NCBI RefSeq assembly: GCF_038070105.1
Contig: NZ_JBBPBZ010000005.1
Span: 124,001 to 188,000 of the forward strand
Direction: 5' to 3'
Length of the DNA stretch: 64,000 nt
Source of the DNA: Methylocystis sp. IM3
Lineage (GTDB): Bacteria; Pseudomonadota; Alphaproteobacteria; Rhizobiales; Beijerinckiaceae
The notes under the pieces are model-generated. The model did not search any database and was not told the origin of the DNA. It worked only from the letters and a program-made list of their open reading frames with translations. Of the stretch, positions 32,783 through 42,780 are shown in pieces (position 1 is the stretch's first letter; each line of letters starts with the position of its first letter). Made by a program: the position numbers and the translations under genes.

Positions 32783-35700
32783 CTATATATCTTTCTGCCG
32801 ATTGATCGCAATTCGGACTGTCGCCTTCATCCCCGGGACAAGCAAAGCCTCCGGATTTGGCGCGCTGACGACGACGTTGTAGGGCCTATTGCCCAGCGTC
32901 GTCTGCGACAATTCAAGGACACTTTTAACCGTCCCCTGAAAAATGCGGTTCGGCAGGTGGTTGACCGTGACGGAGACCGGGTCCCCAATCTTGATCTCGC
33001 TGGCGTCATTCTCATCAAATTGAGCCTTGAGCTCCGCATTTGCTAAGGCGATGAGAAACAGCGGGGCGTCAACTGAGCCCGCCGTTACTCTCATGCCGAT
33101 TTCGGTGGATCGGGAAATTACCGTGCCGTCAACCGGAGAAACGATATTCGTTTTTTCGCGCTCGATTTCGGCGGCGTTCAGCTCCGATTGAAGTTGGGCG
33201 ATTAGATCCTCGTCACGTTTAGCTTTCGCCAGCGCTCGTTTATAGGCGCCTTCGTAACCAACCAACGTGCGGCGTGTTGCGGCGCGGCGTTGCGCGAGCG
33301 CCTGATTGCGCTCGAGCGCCGATTTCGCGCGCGTAAGTTCTGCCGCGTCCGTTTCAAATTTCGCTCTTGCCGCCGCAAGATTCGCTCTTGCGCGCTCCAC
33401 AACAGCTTGGTAGGGCTGCGGATCAATTTTCGCGCATAGCTGACCGGCGACAACTCTCACACCGACATCGCAATAGAGAGTTTCGATTATGCCTGGCGCA
33501 GCCGCCACAACTGGAGACGCACTTTCTGTGCTGACAGCGCCAATCGCCGTAAGGCTACGGGTTACCAATCCACGCGCTTCGTTTTCAGCGGATTGGATAC
33601 CGGGTGCTTGCCGCCAGGACCAATAAAACCATCCTCCGATAACCATCATGATGGCGAACACGCCGATCGCTGAGCCTCTTACCAAATCCAAGCCGCGCCC
33701 AGTCGTCTCTACGTCTCCGTTCTTTCGAGCAAAGATCGTCGATTCAGTTCGATCAAAATCACTTTCGTCCCGGTCCAAGGCGAATCCCAGACGGTCCGTC
33801 CTCTCCCCGTCAAAAAGGGACTCAAGAAATTTAACAGTTTCCAGTGCGAGCAGAGGCATGAGGGCGACCGTCAACAATTTGACCGTGTCTTTGAATGGAA
33901 TCGGCGCTGTCTTGAGGAGGTCTGCAAGAAAGTGGTTTTGCTGTATCGAGATCTGCATGGAGATCGATACGACGATTACGATCAGAAGGGCGATGTTTGA
34001 AAACAAGCTCTGGCGCCAGATTGGCGTTCGGCTCCGCACGCCCAGGGAAGTGAAAAGCTGGGCAAAGATCATCGCCATAAAAGCGTAGGTGCGGGCAATT
34101 TCTAAATCCGCGGAATAGAGACCGTAGGCATAAGCGGCGAATGACACGCCGGCCGTCGGCGCCGCGACAAGCAACATCGTCCAAAGAAATTCTTCATCGG
34201 CGATTTCCTTGTTCCGCTCACGCGGATGCTTGCTCATAACCGAGGCGTCGACCCGATCCGCAGCAAGGCATAACGCCGGCGGACCATCCGTAATAAGGTT
34301 GATCCACAGCAAATGAATTGGGAGGAGCGGCGCAGGCAAGCCAATGATGATGCAGATCGTCATCAAAAGCAGTTCGCCGGAATTGCAGGCTAGAAGATAT
34401 AAAAGCGTCTTTCGGATGTTTTCATAGATCCCGCGACCCTCTTCTATGGCCGCGACTATGGTCGCAAAGTTGTCGTCGGTAATGACCATGTCGGAGGCTT
34501 GCTTCGTCACCTCCGTGCCGGCTCGCCCCATCGCGACGCCAATATCGGCCCCTTTTATTGCGGGCGCGTCGTTTACGCCGTCCCCCGTCATGGCGACGAC
34601 TGCCTTATTCGCTTGCCACGCTTTAATGATCCTTAGCTTATGCTCGGCGCTCACCCGGGCATAGATTGCGGTATTCGGCGCTTCTTTCGCGAGGCCCTCG
34701 TCCGTCAACTTGTCCAGCTCGACGCCGGACAAAACGCGGCCTTCGGCATCCAGCCCGAGGTCACGGCCAATGGCGGTCGCGGTGTGGGGATGGTCACCGG
34801 TAATGACCACGACGCGAACGCCTGCGCTTCGGCACTTGGCGATGGCGTCCTTCGCCTCCGGTCTCGGCGGGTCGAATAGCCCGGACAGCCCGACGAATAC
34901 GAGATCACCTTCGACCGTCGGCGACCCAGATGGATCGAGGGTGATGGCATCGAAATCCCGAAACGCCGATCCGAGGACGCGCAAGGCGCCACCCGCAAAT
35001 TCAGCGTTCCGGCGCGCGATCTCCTCCCGGTCGGAAGCCGTTATCTGACGCACGCCTGACTCGCCAAAAATGTGCGAGCAACGTTCGAGCAAAAGTTCAG
35101 GCGCGCCATTCGTTAAGACGCGCAGCCGCCCCTCGGGCAGGCGACGGACAACCGAGTGGAGTTTGCGGTCCGAGTCAAATGGGATCTCGAAAATTTTCGG
35201 CTGCTCTTGTTCCAGGCTGTCTCTGTCGGCCCCCGCTTTTCGCCCAGCCGAGAGGAGCGCGCCTTCCGTTGGATCGCCGATTACCTTCCAGGCGTCGTTC
35301 TCTCGCTCTAAACTAGCGCTATTGCACCCGACGAGAATCTCACCGAGGAGTCTCAAACCACCGAAACCGGGATCAATAGCCTTACCTTCAAAGCGGATAT
35401 CGCCTTCGGGGCCATAGCCCTCACCCGTGACTTCATAAGTCCGCCCGGCAACAAATAGACGCCGCACGGTCATTTGTCCGACCGTGAGAGTCCCCGTCTT
35501 GTCGGTACAGATTACATTCGTCGACCCGAGTGTTTCGACAGACGCAAGTCTTCGAACCAAAGCGCCACGTCGCGACATCTGCATCACGCCTAGGGAAAGC
35601 GCCGCAGTGACGACAGCCGGCAAACTCTCAGGTATCGCCGCAACAGCGAGGCTGACCGACGTCATGAAGAGTTCAAGCGCATCCCCGCCCCGCCAAACTC

Positions 35701-37582
35701 CCAGTCCGAACAGCAGCGAGACGATCGCGAGTGTGGCCCAGAGCAGGACGCGCCCGAAAACTTCCAACCTCTGCTGAATTGGGGTTCCGGCATCCTCGCC
35801 CGCTTCGCCAAGGAGAGAGGCAATAGCGCCGAACTCAGTCTGCATCGCGGTAGCGACCACAACCGCTTGACCGGAGCCAGTCGCAATGCTGGTCCCCATG
35901 AAAACCATGTTTTTGCGGTCGCCGATTGGAAGGTCGGTTTGATCTAATGTTTCGGCGCTCTTGGCGACGGCTTCCGATTCCCCTGTCAAGGCGGACTCGA
36001 CGCAAGCGAGCGACGCTGCGTTCAGCAGTCGCGCATCGGCGGCGACGAGGTCGCCCGCTTCTAGCTCCAAAATATCGCCTGGAACAACCTCCGCAGAGGC
36101 GATGGTCGTCAACGCGCCGTCGCGCCATACTTTCGCGCGAGGAGCGGTCATCCGCGTTAATGCTAAAATCGACTTTTCGGCGCTGAACTCCTGATAAAAT
36201 CCGACAAAGGCGTTCAGGAACACGATGGCCAAGATGATGATCGCGTCCATTTCGTCGCCGAGGAACCCGGATAAGACGGCGGCAGCGATCAAGATCCAAA
36301 TGAGAATGCTGCCAAATTGGGCGAAAAAGATCGCCCATGCCCGAATTGGTTTGGTTTCTTTCAGAGTGTTGGGCCCGTGAGCGGCGAGCAGTTCTAACGC
36401 TCTCGCCGTCGATAGACCCATCGCCGAAACGCCGAGCTGGTCAAAAACCTCGTTGATTGACGCGCAATGCCATAGTTTTCTTGCCGGGGGCGTAGGTGGA
36501 ACGCCATCGATCGTTTCCATCGTCTCGTCACGCGTGCGCCATAAACTAAGAAGCGCGATCGTTACCGTCGCAGCAACCGGTCCAAGGATGAGCCCGGGCG
36601 CACCGAAGAGGTTGAGACCGCCAACCAATGAGATGAAGGTCGTGAACGTATGGATTTTGAGCCGACCGCTCATCAGTAGGGGGCGAAGGAAATTGTCCAC
36701 CGTGCCGACGACCAGAGCGCCCCATGAGGCCAGAATAATCGCCTTGGTCCAATGTCCGTCGAGCGCCAGAACGATCGCCGCTGGAATCCAGACGACAAAA
36801 GCGCCAAGGATTGGCACGATTGACAAAATCCCCATGACCAAGCCCCAAAGCAACGGAGTTGGCAGGTTCAGCCACCAAAACATCAGTCCACCCAAAGCGC
36901 CTTGTACGGCGGAAACGACGACGGTTCCGTATATGATTGCGTAAACCGTATCCGCGACGCGAGTTTTGATGAGGTTCGTCTCAGATCCAGCTAGCGGCGA
37001 AATGCGCTTCATCATCAACAGCGCAACGCGCCCATCGCGAAGCAAATAGAAAAGAGCATAGAAAGTAATGAGGGCGCCAATGAGCTCAGCGGTTGACTTC
37101 CGAACAAATGCGGCGCCCATGTTCGTGAGCCAAGACGCGACCTGGCCAACAATCGCTCGGAGGTCAATCTCCTCCGCAATCCAGTGGCTGAGTGTAGCGG
37201 CCCAGGGGCGCCTCTCGATTATCTGTCGCCAATCACTCGACGCAATCTGACGTTGAATGTAATCCGCATTAACTGCCGCCTCGCTAACAAGTCTCTCGGC
37301 GACGAAGAACATCGGCGCCACGACGATCAGCGCGACAATTAGCACAGAAGCGGCGGCCGCGAGATTTGGGCTTTTCAGCCTCTCTTCGATCGCTTTGTGA
37401 GCAGGCGCGAACAGAATCGCCAGCGTCAACGCCCAGGTGAACGTCGATAAGAACGGCGCCCACACAAGGGAACAAATATAAATCCCGCCGAAAGTGGCGG
37501 CCAGCCGGGCGAAGGCATGAACCCGGGCTCTCGACCAATAGTCGCCCCCAGTCGGCGCGGGATCCCGATCCGGCCTCCCCAT
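32783..37582 (-). CDS. AI-2E/PerM-type permease - P2-type cation ATPase - HlyD-type adaptor triple fusion
   Basis: One uninterrupted frame of 1599 residues from ATG 37582 (GAAGGG box upstream). Residues about 25-345: AI-2E/PerM exporter fold (IIYGTVVVSAVQGALGGLMF, VPILGAFVVWIPAA, VDNFLRPLLMSGR). Residues about 370-1230: complete P2-type ATPase with cation-ATPase N-terminal domain, CVESALTGESEAV, VAAIPESLPAVVT (Glu652), phosphorylated Asp694 in ICTDKTGTLT, MTGDGVNDAPAIKG (Asp1005), and Ca2+-site-like CNSGELLL and INLITDGPPA. A helix at about 1300-1320 (MMVIGGWFYWSW) leads to a HlyD-type adaptor (1335-1599) with lipoyl, coiled-coil and barrel parts. Predicted topology is consistent: cytoplasmic C-end of the pump, one helix, periplasmic adaptor. 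I know of no such described protein. An internal start at Met355 lacks a good ribosome site. Likely substrate Ca2+ or Mn2+, inferred from the site residues. Confidence 0.9.
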   Translation of the reverse strand: MGRPDRDPAPTGGDYWSRARVHAFARLAATFGGIYICSLVWAPFLSTFTWALTLAILFAPAHKAIEERLKSPNLAAAASVLIVALIVVAPMFFVAERLVSEAAVNADYIQRQIASSDWRQIIERRPWAATLSHWIAEEIDLRAIVGQVASWLTNMGAAFVRKSTAELIGALITFYALFYLLRDGRVALLMMKRISPLAGSETNLIKTRVADTVYAIIYGTVVVSAVQGALGGLMFWWLNLPTPLLWGLVMGILSIVPILGAFVVWIPAAIVLALDGHWTKAIILASWGALVVGTVDNFLRPLLMSGRLKIHTFTTFISLVGGLNLFGAPGLILGPVAATVTIALLSLWRTRDETMETIDGVPPTPPARKLWHCASINEVFDQLGVSAMGLSTARALELLAAHGPNTLKETKPIRAWAIFFAQFGSILIWILIAAAVLSGFLGDEMDAIIILAIVFLNAFVGFYQEFSAEKSILALTRMTAPRAKVWRDGALTTIASAEVVPGDILELEAGDLVAADARLLNAASLACVESALTGESEAVAKSAETLDQTDLPIGDRKNMVFMGTSIATGSGQAVVVATAMQTEFGAIASLLGEAGEDAGTPIQQRLEVFGRVLLWATLAIVSLLFGLGVWRGGDALELFMTSVSLAVAAIPESLPAVVTAALSLGVMQMSRRGALVRRLASVETLGSTNVICTDKTGTLTVGQMTVRRLFVAGRTYEVTGEGYGPEGDIRFEGKAIDPGFGGLRLLGEILVGCNSASLERENDAWKVIGDPTEGALLSAGRKAGADRDSLEQEQPKIFEIPFDSDRKLHSVVRRLPEGRLRVLTNGAPELLLERCSHIFGESGVRQITASDREEIARRNAEFAGGALRVLGSAFRDFDAITLDPSGSPTVEGDLVFVGLSGLFDPPRPEAKDAIAKCRSAGVRVVVITGDHPHTATAIGRDLGLDAEGRVLSGVELDKLTDEGLAKEAPNTAIYARVSAEHKLRIIKAWQANKAVVAMTGDGVNDAPAIKGADIGVAMGRAGTEVTKQASDMVITDDNFATIVAAIEEGRGIYENIRKTLLYLLACNSGELLLMTICIIIGLPAPLLPIHLLWINLITDGPPALCLAADRVDASVMSKHPRERNKEIADEEFLWTMLLVAAPTAGVSFAAYAYGLYSADLEIARTYAFMAMIFAQLFTSLGVRSRTPIWRQSLFSNIALLIVIVVSISMQISIQQNHFLADLLKTAPIPFKDTVKLLTVALMPLLALETVKFLESLFDGERTDRLGFALDRDESDFDRTESTIFARKNGDVETTGRGLDLVRGSAIGVFAIMMVIGGWFYWSWRQAPGIQSAENEARGLVTRSLTAIGAVSTESASPVVAAAPGIIETLYCDVGVRVVAGQLCAKIDPQPYQAVVERARANLAAARAKFETDAAELTRAKSALERNQALAQRRAATRRTLVGYEGAYKRALAKAKRDEDLIAQLQSELNAAEIEREKTNIVSPVDGTVISRSTEIGMRVTAGSVDAPLFLIALANAELKAQFDENDASEIKIGDPVSVTVNHLPNRIFQGTVKSVLELSQTTLGNRPYNVVVSAPNPEALLVPGMKATVRIAINRQKDI

Positions 37583-37745
37583 TTTTCAGCCCTTCGCCAA
37601 TGGCCCTGAAGATAGGTGTGTTACCACATGACTTAGCAAGCGAACCTCCTGCTCGTGGGGTGATCGAGGCCTCCGCACTCCGAACCGGACTGCCAACCAT
37701 TGAAAACCTTCAGCTCGGCATTGGTCACGCACGCCGCGACATTCC

Positions 37746-38315
37746 TCAATCCGGTCGGCTCGTCTTATAGCCGTGCTTCTCCGCCCAGCGCGACAACCAT
37801 CGTTTGCGTGCGTCTTCACTCATTCCTGCCAAATTCTTCGCTCGCTGCACGGGAGAATGGCTCGGGCATTTTTCGGGGTCGCCCTGAAGACAAAATTCGA
37901 CAATCATATTCGGGATCGAGTCGTCCGCGTTCTCAAACCAATTAAACGTGTAACCATCGGGGGTAGAACTCCTTCTTACGCCGGTCCACGAATGCGGAAT
38001 GGGCCCTGCAATCCATGCTGAGTAGTTCTTTGCCTGGAATTTTGCTGTTTCCGCTGGAAGGTCAACTGCTTGATACCAGCCACTTGCCTCTGCTGCGGCA
38101 GCAAACACAAGCTCCGTTTTCTGGCCGTGTATTTTACATATTTCGATATACCCTGCCTCTGGACCGCGAAGAAAAAACATCACTCGGGCGGTTTTGCCGG
38201 CTGCTACTTCAACCGATTGATCCTCACCGATGATGTCTCGACAAACTTCGGCGGCTTTTACCGAAGGGGCAACGGCGGACAATAGGAGGCAAAAGACAAG
38301 CTTTAGCTGATGCAT
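37746..38315 (-). CDS. secreted hypothetical protein in the transport cluster
   Basis: A 189-residue protein with a clear Sec signal peptide (MHQLKLVFCLLLSAVAPSVK, cleavage after AxA near residue 22). The mature part has four Cys (CRDIIGEDQS, EICKIHG, EFCLQGDPEKC) and a basic end (RKRWLSRWAEKHGYKTSRPD). I do not recognise a domain. It lies between the free adaptor gene and the triple fusion on the same strand, with 157- and 163-base gaps, so it may be a separately expressed periplasmic component of the system. Confidence 0.7.
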   Translation of the reverse strand: MHQLKLVFCLLLSAVAPSVKAAEVCRDIIGEDQSVEVAAGKTARVMFFLRGPEAGYIEICKIHGQKTELVFAAAAEASGWYQAVDLPAETAKFQAKNYSAWIAGPIPHSWTGVRRSSTPDGYTFNWFENADDSIPNMIVEFCLQGDPEKCPSHSPVQRAKNLAGMSEDARKRWLSRWAEKHGYKTSRPD

Positions 38316-38472
38316 CCGCGCCTCCTTCGAGCACTGCCGCAGGCCTGCAGGCTCGATCCGACTTCGCCTTCCTTGCTGCTATCCTAACTGCTGTGGTGCG
38401 AAAGTCCGAGGGGATACGGCTCCTCCGGTTCGCGCTTAGGGGCTAGATCAGCGATTGATTATAATCGGCGCG

Positions 38473-39666
38473 CTAGCTCGGCCTAAGCTGGACGCGTGAG
38501 CCCTCTGTCAAATTGCTTGGGGGGAAGATTATGACCTGTTCCCCTGGGTGTAATCCCGATCTGACTGCCCCGAGTCGACCTGAGCGGACGATCAAATCGA
38601 CTCGCTTTTCGCGTGTGACGCCGTTTTCCACGGTGAAAACCGCCCATCCGCTTTCGCGTCGAAACAACGCTCCGACAGGAATGATAACCACCTGGGGAAG
38701 TGTCTGGGTCTCAATGCGAACATCGACCCGAAACCCGTCCCCCAAAGAGGACCATTGCTCGCGGGGAGACGTGATGTCGATAATCACCCAGACACGCTGC
38801 TCGTCCACGCCAAGGGCGGACACTTTGGTGAATCCGCCCGGCTCAACGCGTCGAACACGACCACGCAGAGCAGCCGGCCCTCCCCATCGCTCCAGCTCAA
38901 CGTCGGCGCCAGGCTTCACGTTAACGGCGTCGGTCGTGAGCAAATCAACAATGACTTCCAGGTCGCTGGGATCGCCGATTTCCACCAAAGGCGCACCTAC
39001 CGTAACGACAGCCTCATTCTCCTGGACGACGCGCAGCACGCGTCCATCAACGGGCGCCGTCACCTTCCACCGCTCGTCGGGGGTTTTGTCGTCATAGCGC
39101 CGAAGCAGGGTGCGCGCGAGCTCGACATCGTGTTCGGTTGCGTGTTTGCGCAACTCCGCCGCTTTGAATTCGCGCTCGCTCGTTTGCAGGTTGAGCTCCT
39201 CCCGTTCCCTCCGCTGAGCGGTCGCGGAACCGCGTTGCTCGAGAATCCGAACGCGCTGCACATCTGTTTTGGCCTGATCCAGTATGGCCCGCGCCCGATC
39301 CAAACGAGCGGACGCCTCTTGGAGCGCCGCCTCCGCGGCGCCCAGCTTTTCCTGCGCCTCGCGCCGCGACCTCGGATCGAGAATGCTTGGCTGCGCCGGA
39401 ACAATCCATGCGAGGACGCTGTCTGCCTTAATTTCGTCCCCGGCTTTGACTGCGATCCGCAACAGACGGCCAGAAAGAGGCGCGGACACTATATAACGAT
39501 CGCGGACTCGGGTCTTGCCGTCCTCCTCGACAGTCGCCCGGAATGTCCCTTCGGCTACAGTCGCAATCTCAACAATGGCAGGCGTCGGACGAAACGCCCA
39601 ATACAGGGTTCCAAAGGCTCCAAGACCAAGGACTGCGCCGATCAGCACGCGCCATGCATTGTTCAT
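38473..39666 (-). CDS. HlyD-family periplasmic adaptor (ABC exporter partner)
   Basis: A 397-residue membrane fusion protein. N-terminal anchor: AWRVLIGAVLGLGAFGTLYW. Lipoyl halves: YIVSAPLSGRLLRIAVKAGD and WKVTAPVDGRVLRVVQENEA. Between them is a long coiled coil (about 100-200, with LGAAEAALQEASARLDRARA). Beta-barrel and membrane-proximal domains follow (QVVIIPVGALFRRESGWAVF). It has no Cys in the lipoyl region, unlike the two ATPase-fused adaptors. The start lies one base after the stop of the FtsX-type permease, so the ABC ATPase, permease and adaptor form one translational unit, as in MacAB-like or DevBCA-like exporters. Confidence 0.9.
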   Translation of the reverse strand: MNNAWRVLIGAVLGLGAFGTLYWAFRPTPAIVEIATVAEGTFRATVEEDGKTRVRDRYIVSAPLSGRLLRIAVKAGDEIKADSVLAWIVPAQPSILDPRSRREAQEKLGAAEAALQEASARLDRARAILDQAKTDVQRVRILEQRGSATAQRREREELNLQTSEREFKAAELRKHATEHDVELARTLLRRYDDKTPDERWKVTAPVDGRVLRVVQENEAVVTVGAPLVEIGDPSDLEVIVDLLTTDAVNVKPGADVELERWGGPAALRGRVRRVEPGGFTKVSALGVDEQRVWVIIDITSPREQWSSLGDGFRVDVRIETQTLPQVVIIPVGALFRRESGWAVFTVENGVTREKRVDLIVRSGRLGAVRSGLHPGEQVIIFPPSNLTEGSRVQLRPS

Positions 39667-39667
39667 T

Positions 39668-42028
39668 TCATTCTCGCGTCTTCAAAACCGTCGTGAGGTC
39701 TAGCCGATCAATCCGCCGCCACACGAGCAACGCGCTTGCCGCGCCTGCGCCGAACACAATAAGCGTCGCGGAGGCGAAGGTGGCGTTGCTGATGACAGGC
39801 GGAATGCTAAAGCTCTCATTGCTGCGCGCGGCAAGAATGACCGTCACGATATATTGCGAGAGCACGAGGCCCAAGGGGATGGATGTTGCGATTTGCACGC
39901 CGAGCTCCGCCAAAAGAATCCTCGACACTTCCCCGCGCGTAAAGCCCAGGATGCAGAGACTCGCCAGCTCCCATGCGTGCTCCTGCAGGGCGATGCGAGC
40001 GCTGTTATAGACGATCGCCACGCTGATGATTACGCCAAAGGCCGTCAGTACGACGGCGGCAAGAACGACAAGCCCGCCGATTTTTTCATCGAAGATGCGC
40101 AACCACGCCGATTTGACCGATGTCGTCATCACGTGCGGACGTTCCGCGAGTCGTCGCCAAATCGAATTCGATTGCGTTGGATCGACGCTCATGACGACTT
40201 GGTTGACCACCCGTCCTTCGTGAAGCAAGCGGTTGAGTGCGCCAATTTCCACGTAAGCGTTGTAACCGAGGGCCTCGTCGACGATGGCAGCGACTGGTAA
40301 CTGGAACACGTCCCGGCGACCTTCGAGGCATTCTACGACAACGACCGACCCCCTCGCGACATGCAACCTATCGGCAAGACCGCGAGTCAACAGCAGTCCT
40401 TCTGGGGGGGCTGCATGGACCCTCAGACGCTCGTCCCGGGGCGCGCGCAAGACCGCGTCGGCGTCCAGGCCAGTGAGCGTCATGCGATAATTAAGGTGGC
40501 CGGCCGAAAGCCGCACAGGAACGACACGCAACCCCTCTGCCGCCCAAACCCCCGACAAATGCGCAATCTCACGGACAGCCCGATCAGAGACGGGTTCATC
40601 AATCGTGACGGTCCCATCAGCGCGCTCGACGAATCGAAACTGGACGTCGACCATGTAGGCGAGAGCGTCCCACCAGAACAGACCCATGACAACCATCGGC
40701 AATGCGAGCGCTAGACCGAGGACGGTCAATGCGGATTTCACAGGTCGGCCGAGGATCGCGCGCCAGACCATCTTCGTGCCGGGGCCCCATCTCCTTAGAA
40801 TTGGTTCGTCGACAAAGCGAAATGCGACGCCCGCAGGCGTCTCCGGGCGCATTCCCTCCGCCGGGGTCAACCTTAGCACCCGCCGTACCGCCAGCGCCGC
40901 GCCGCTCAAGGCCGAAGCGAGACTTGCCAATGTCGCCAGGACAGGGAGCCAGGTCGGTACGACATAAACGAGGTCCGGAAAGCGGAAAAACGGTCGGTAA
41001 TTGGCCACCATTCCCTGCCCGTAACGAATCCCCATGAAGACGCCTGCGAGGGAACCGGCGAGAGCGATTGTTCCGACAAATTTTGCATAGTGCATGGCGA
41101 TCGGGACGGAAGGGAAGCCGAGCGCCTTTAAAGCCGCGATCTGCTCGCGCTGTGCCTCGATTAGACGTGTCAGCACGATATTGAGCAGAAACGCTCCAAT
41201 CGAAAAAAAGATGAGTGGCGCCGTCAAGGCCAGCGTTCGCTGCTCAGCGAGTTCGTCGGAGAGAAAGCGATGTGAGGGCTGATCGCGCCGCCCGAAGGCG
41301 CCAACCGCTCCATAAGGCGCCAAGATTCTATCGATCTCGGCGATCACCTGAGCCTCCATCGCCTCGGGAGCGAGCGACAACGTGAGTGAATTGAACGCGC
41401 CTTCCATGTTGAAAGCAGCAGCGACCGCCCTTTCTGCGACCCACATGACTACAAAGGTGCGATCGTCTGGGAGCGGCTTGCCAGGGGTCGCCGCATAGAC
41501 GAACTCGGGAGAATTTGCGATCCCGACGATGCGGAATTTCTGCGCATGTCCGTTTAGAACGACGTCTATGGCGTCTCCAGGTCTAACGTTCCAGCTCTCC
41601 GCAAAAGCCGCGTTGATGACCGCCTCGTCCCGCTGAGCCGGATCGACGGAACGCCCGATCGAAATCGTGAGGCCGTTCAATTCCGATTGCCCTGCGTCGG
41701 GGAGCGAGATCATCCGCCCGGACACTGCCGTTTCCGATTGCGGCCAGTCGACCCGGACCTCTTTAACAACACGCGCTTCGACGATGCCGACCCCGGGAAT
41801 TTCGCTGATCCTACCCGCCAAATTGCGCGGGGCGCGCTTCACATCGGCCCAAAGCACTGCGAAGCGATTCGTCTGATAATAATTCTCCGCTGTTGTGACG
41901 AGAGAAACATAGGCGCTGACCGATCCGACCAGGACCGTGACGCCAGCGGCGACAAGAAGCGCAATCGTCACCACCTGTCCACGTAGGTTCCAAAGGTCAC
42001 GGAGAACCTTTCGATCGAGCATGCTCAC
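39668..42028 (-). CDS. FtsX/MacB-type ABC permease
   Basis: A 786-residue permease with the duplicated FtsX architecture: an N-terminal helix ([20 protein letters not shown]), a large periplasmic MacB-like domain, three helices around 275-385 ([20 protein letters not shown]), a fourth helix near 430 ([20 protein letters not shown]), a second periplasmic domain and three C-terminal helices ([20 protein letters not shown]). Members export lipoproteins, antibiotics or peptides by mechanotransmission rather than moving substrate through the membrane. The ATG overlaps the stop of the ATPase gene (ATGA, 42025-42028). The gene is intact. Confidence 0.92.
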   Translation of the reverse strand: MSMLDRKVLRDLWNLRGQVVTIALLVAAGVTVLVGSVSAYVSLVTTAENYYQTNRFAVLWADVKRAPRNLAGRISEIPGVGIVEARVVKEVRVDWPQSETAVSGRMISLPDAGQSELNGLTISIGRSVDPAQRDEAVINAAFAESWNVRPGDAIDVVLNGHAQKFRIVGIANSPEFVYAATPGKPLPDDRTFVVMWVAERAVAAAFNMEGAFNSLTLSLAPEAMEAQVIAEIDRILAPYGAVGAFGRRDQPSHRFLSDELAEQRTLALTAPLIFFSIGAFLLNIVLTRLIEAQREQIAALKALGFPSVPIAMHYAKFVGTIALAGSLAGVFMGIRYGQGMVANYRPFFRFPDLVYVVPTWLPVLATLASLASALSGAALAVRRVLRLTPAEGMRPETPAGVAFRFVDEPILRRWGPGTKMVWRAILGRPVKSALTVLGLALALPMVVMGLFWWDALAYMVDVQFRFVERADGTVTIDEPVSDRAVREIAHLSGVWAAEGLRVVPVRLSAGHLNYRMTLTGLDADAVLRAPRDERLRVHAAPPEGLLLTRGLADRLHVARGSVVVVECLEGRRDVFQLPVAAIVDEALGYNAYVEIGALNRLLHEGRVVNQVVMSVDPTQSNSIWRRLAERPHVMTTSVKSAWLRIFDEKIGGLVVLAAVVLTAFGVIISVAIVYNSARIALQEHAWELASLCILGFTRGEVSRILLAELGVQIATSIPLGLVLSQYIVTVILAARSNESFSIPPVISNATFASATLIVFGAGAASALLVWRRIDRLDLTTVLKTRE

Positions 42029-42750
42029 CAGCTCAAATCCTTTGGCTCGATCTTGCGACGATTGTGTTCGACAGCGCTAATGCGGCCTTGGCTGAGACGC
42101 AGGACTCTGTCGGCCATTCCCCCTATAGAACTGTTATGTGTAATGACGATCGTCGTTGACCTGATCTCTACATTCGCGCGGGCGATCGCCGCAAGGACCA
42201 TTTTGCCGGTTTCAAGATCGAGGGCACCTGTCGGTTCGTCGCATAGAAGCGCATCCGGTCGTTTAACAATCGCACGCGCGACAGCGACGCGCTGCTGCTC
42301 TCCGCCCGAAAGCTGCGACGGGAAATGGTCAAGCCTTTCAGAGAGCCCGACGAGATCCAGCGCAACTTCCGGCCTTATTGGATTTAAGGCGATCTCCGCG
42401 ACGAGCTGGACATTTTCCAATACAGTGAGGCTGGGTATCAGATTGTAAAATTGAAATACGAACCCGACATGTTCGCGTCGATAGCGTGTGAGCTCCGCTT
42501 CGCTCGCCCCCGTCAGTACGTGTTCCCTCCAAGCAGCATTTCCCGAGGTCGGCGTATCGAGCCCGCCGAGAATATTGAGCAATGTCGACTTTCCAGATCC
42601 CGAGGGCCCCAGTAGAACGACAAACTCGCCCTCGTAGATGTCGAGATCCAGATTGCGTAGCGCATAGATTACGCGCTCGCCCGAGACGTAACTCTTGCAT
42701 AGGCCCCGCGCGAGGAAAACGGCAGGGCGCGTTATCGCGGGCTGATCCAT
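42025..42750 (-). CDS. ABC transporter ATP-binding protein (LolD/MacB type)
   Basis: A 241-residue ATPase. Walker [22 protein letters not shown]-loop: [20 protein letters not shown]. Signature: [17 protein letters not shown]. Walker [19 protein letters not shown]-loop: TIVITHNSS. It energises the FtsX-type permease encoded next, which overlaps it by four bases. The start is 30 bases after the stop of the P1B-ATPase fusion, so both are likely on one transcript. Confidence 0.95.
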   Translation of the reverse strand: MDQPAITRPAVFLARGLCKSYVSGERVIYALRNLDLDIYEGEFVVLLGPSGSGKSTLLNILGGLDTPTSGNAAWREHVLTGASEAELTRYRREHVGFVFQFYNLIPSLTVLENVQLVAEIALNPIRPEVALDLVGLSERLDHFPSQLSGGEQQRVAVARAIVKRPDALLCDEPTGALDLETGKMVLAAIARANVEIRSTTIVITHNSSIGGMADRVLRLSQGRISAVEHNRRKIEPKDLSW

Positions 42751-42780
42751 CGAGCAAACCCAACTTAGCGCCGACGAACT

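Noticed and set aside
36520..36520. Separate start of the P2 ATPase at Met355 of the triple fusion
   Set aside because: In frame but preceded by no good ribosome site (ACGAGACG) and the frame is continuous with the permease module, so a fusion is the simpler reading.
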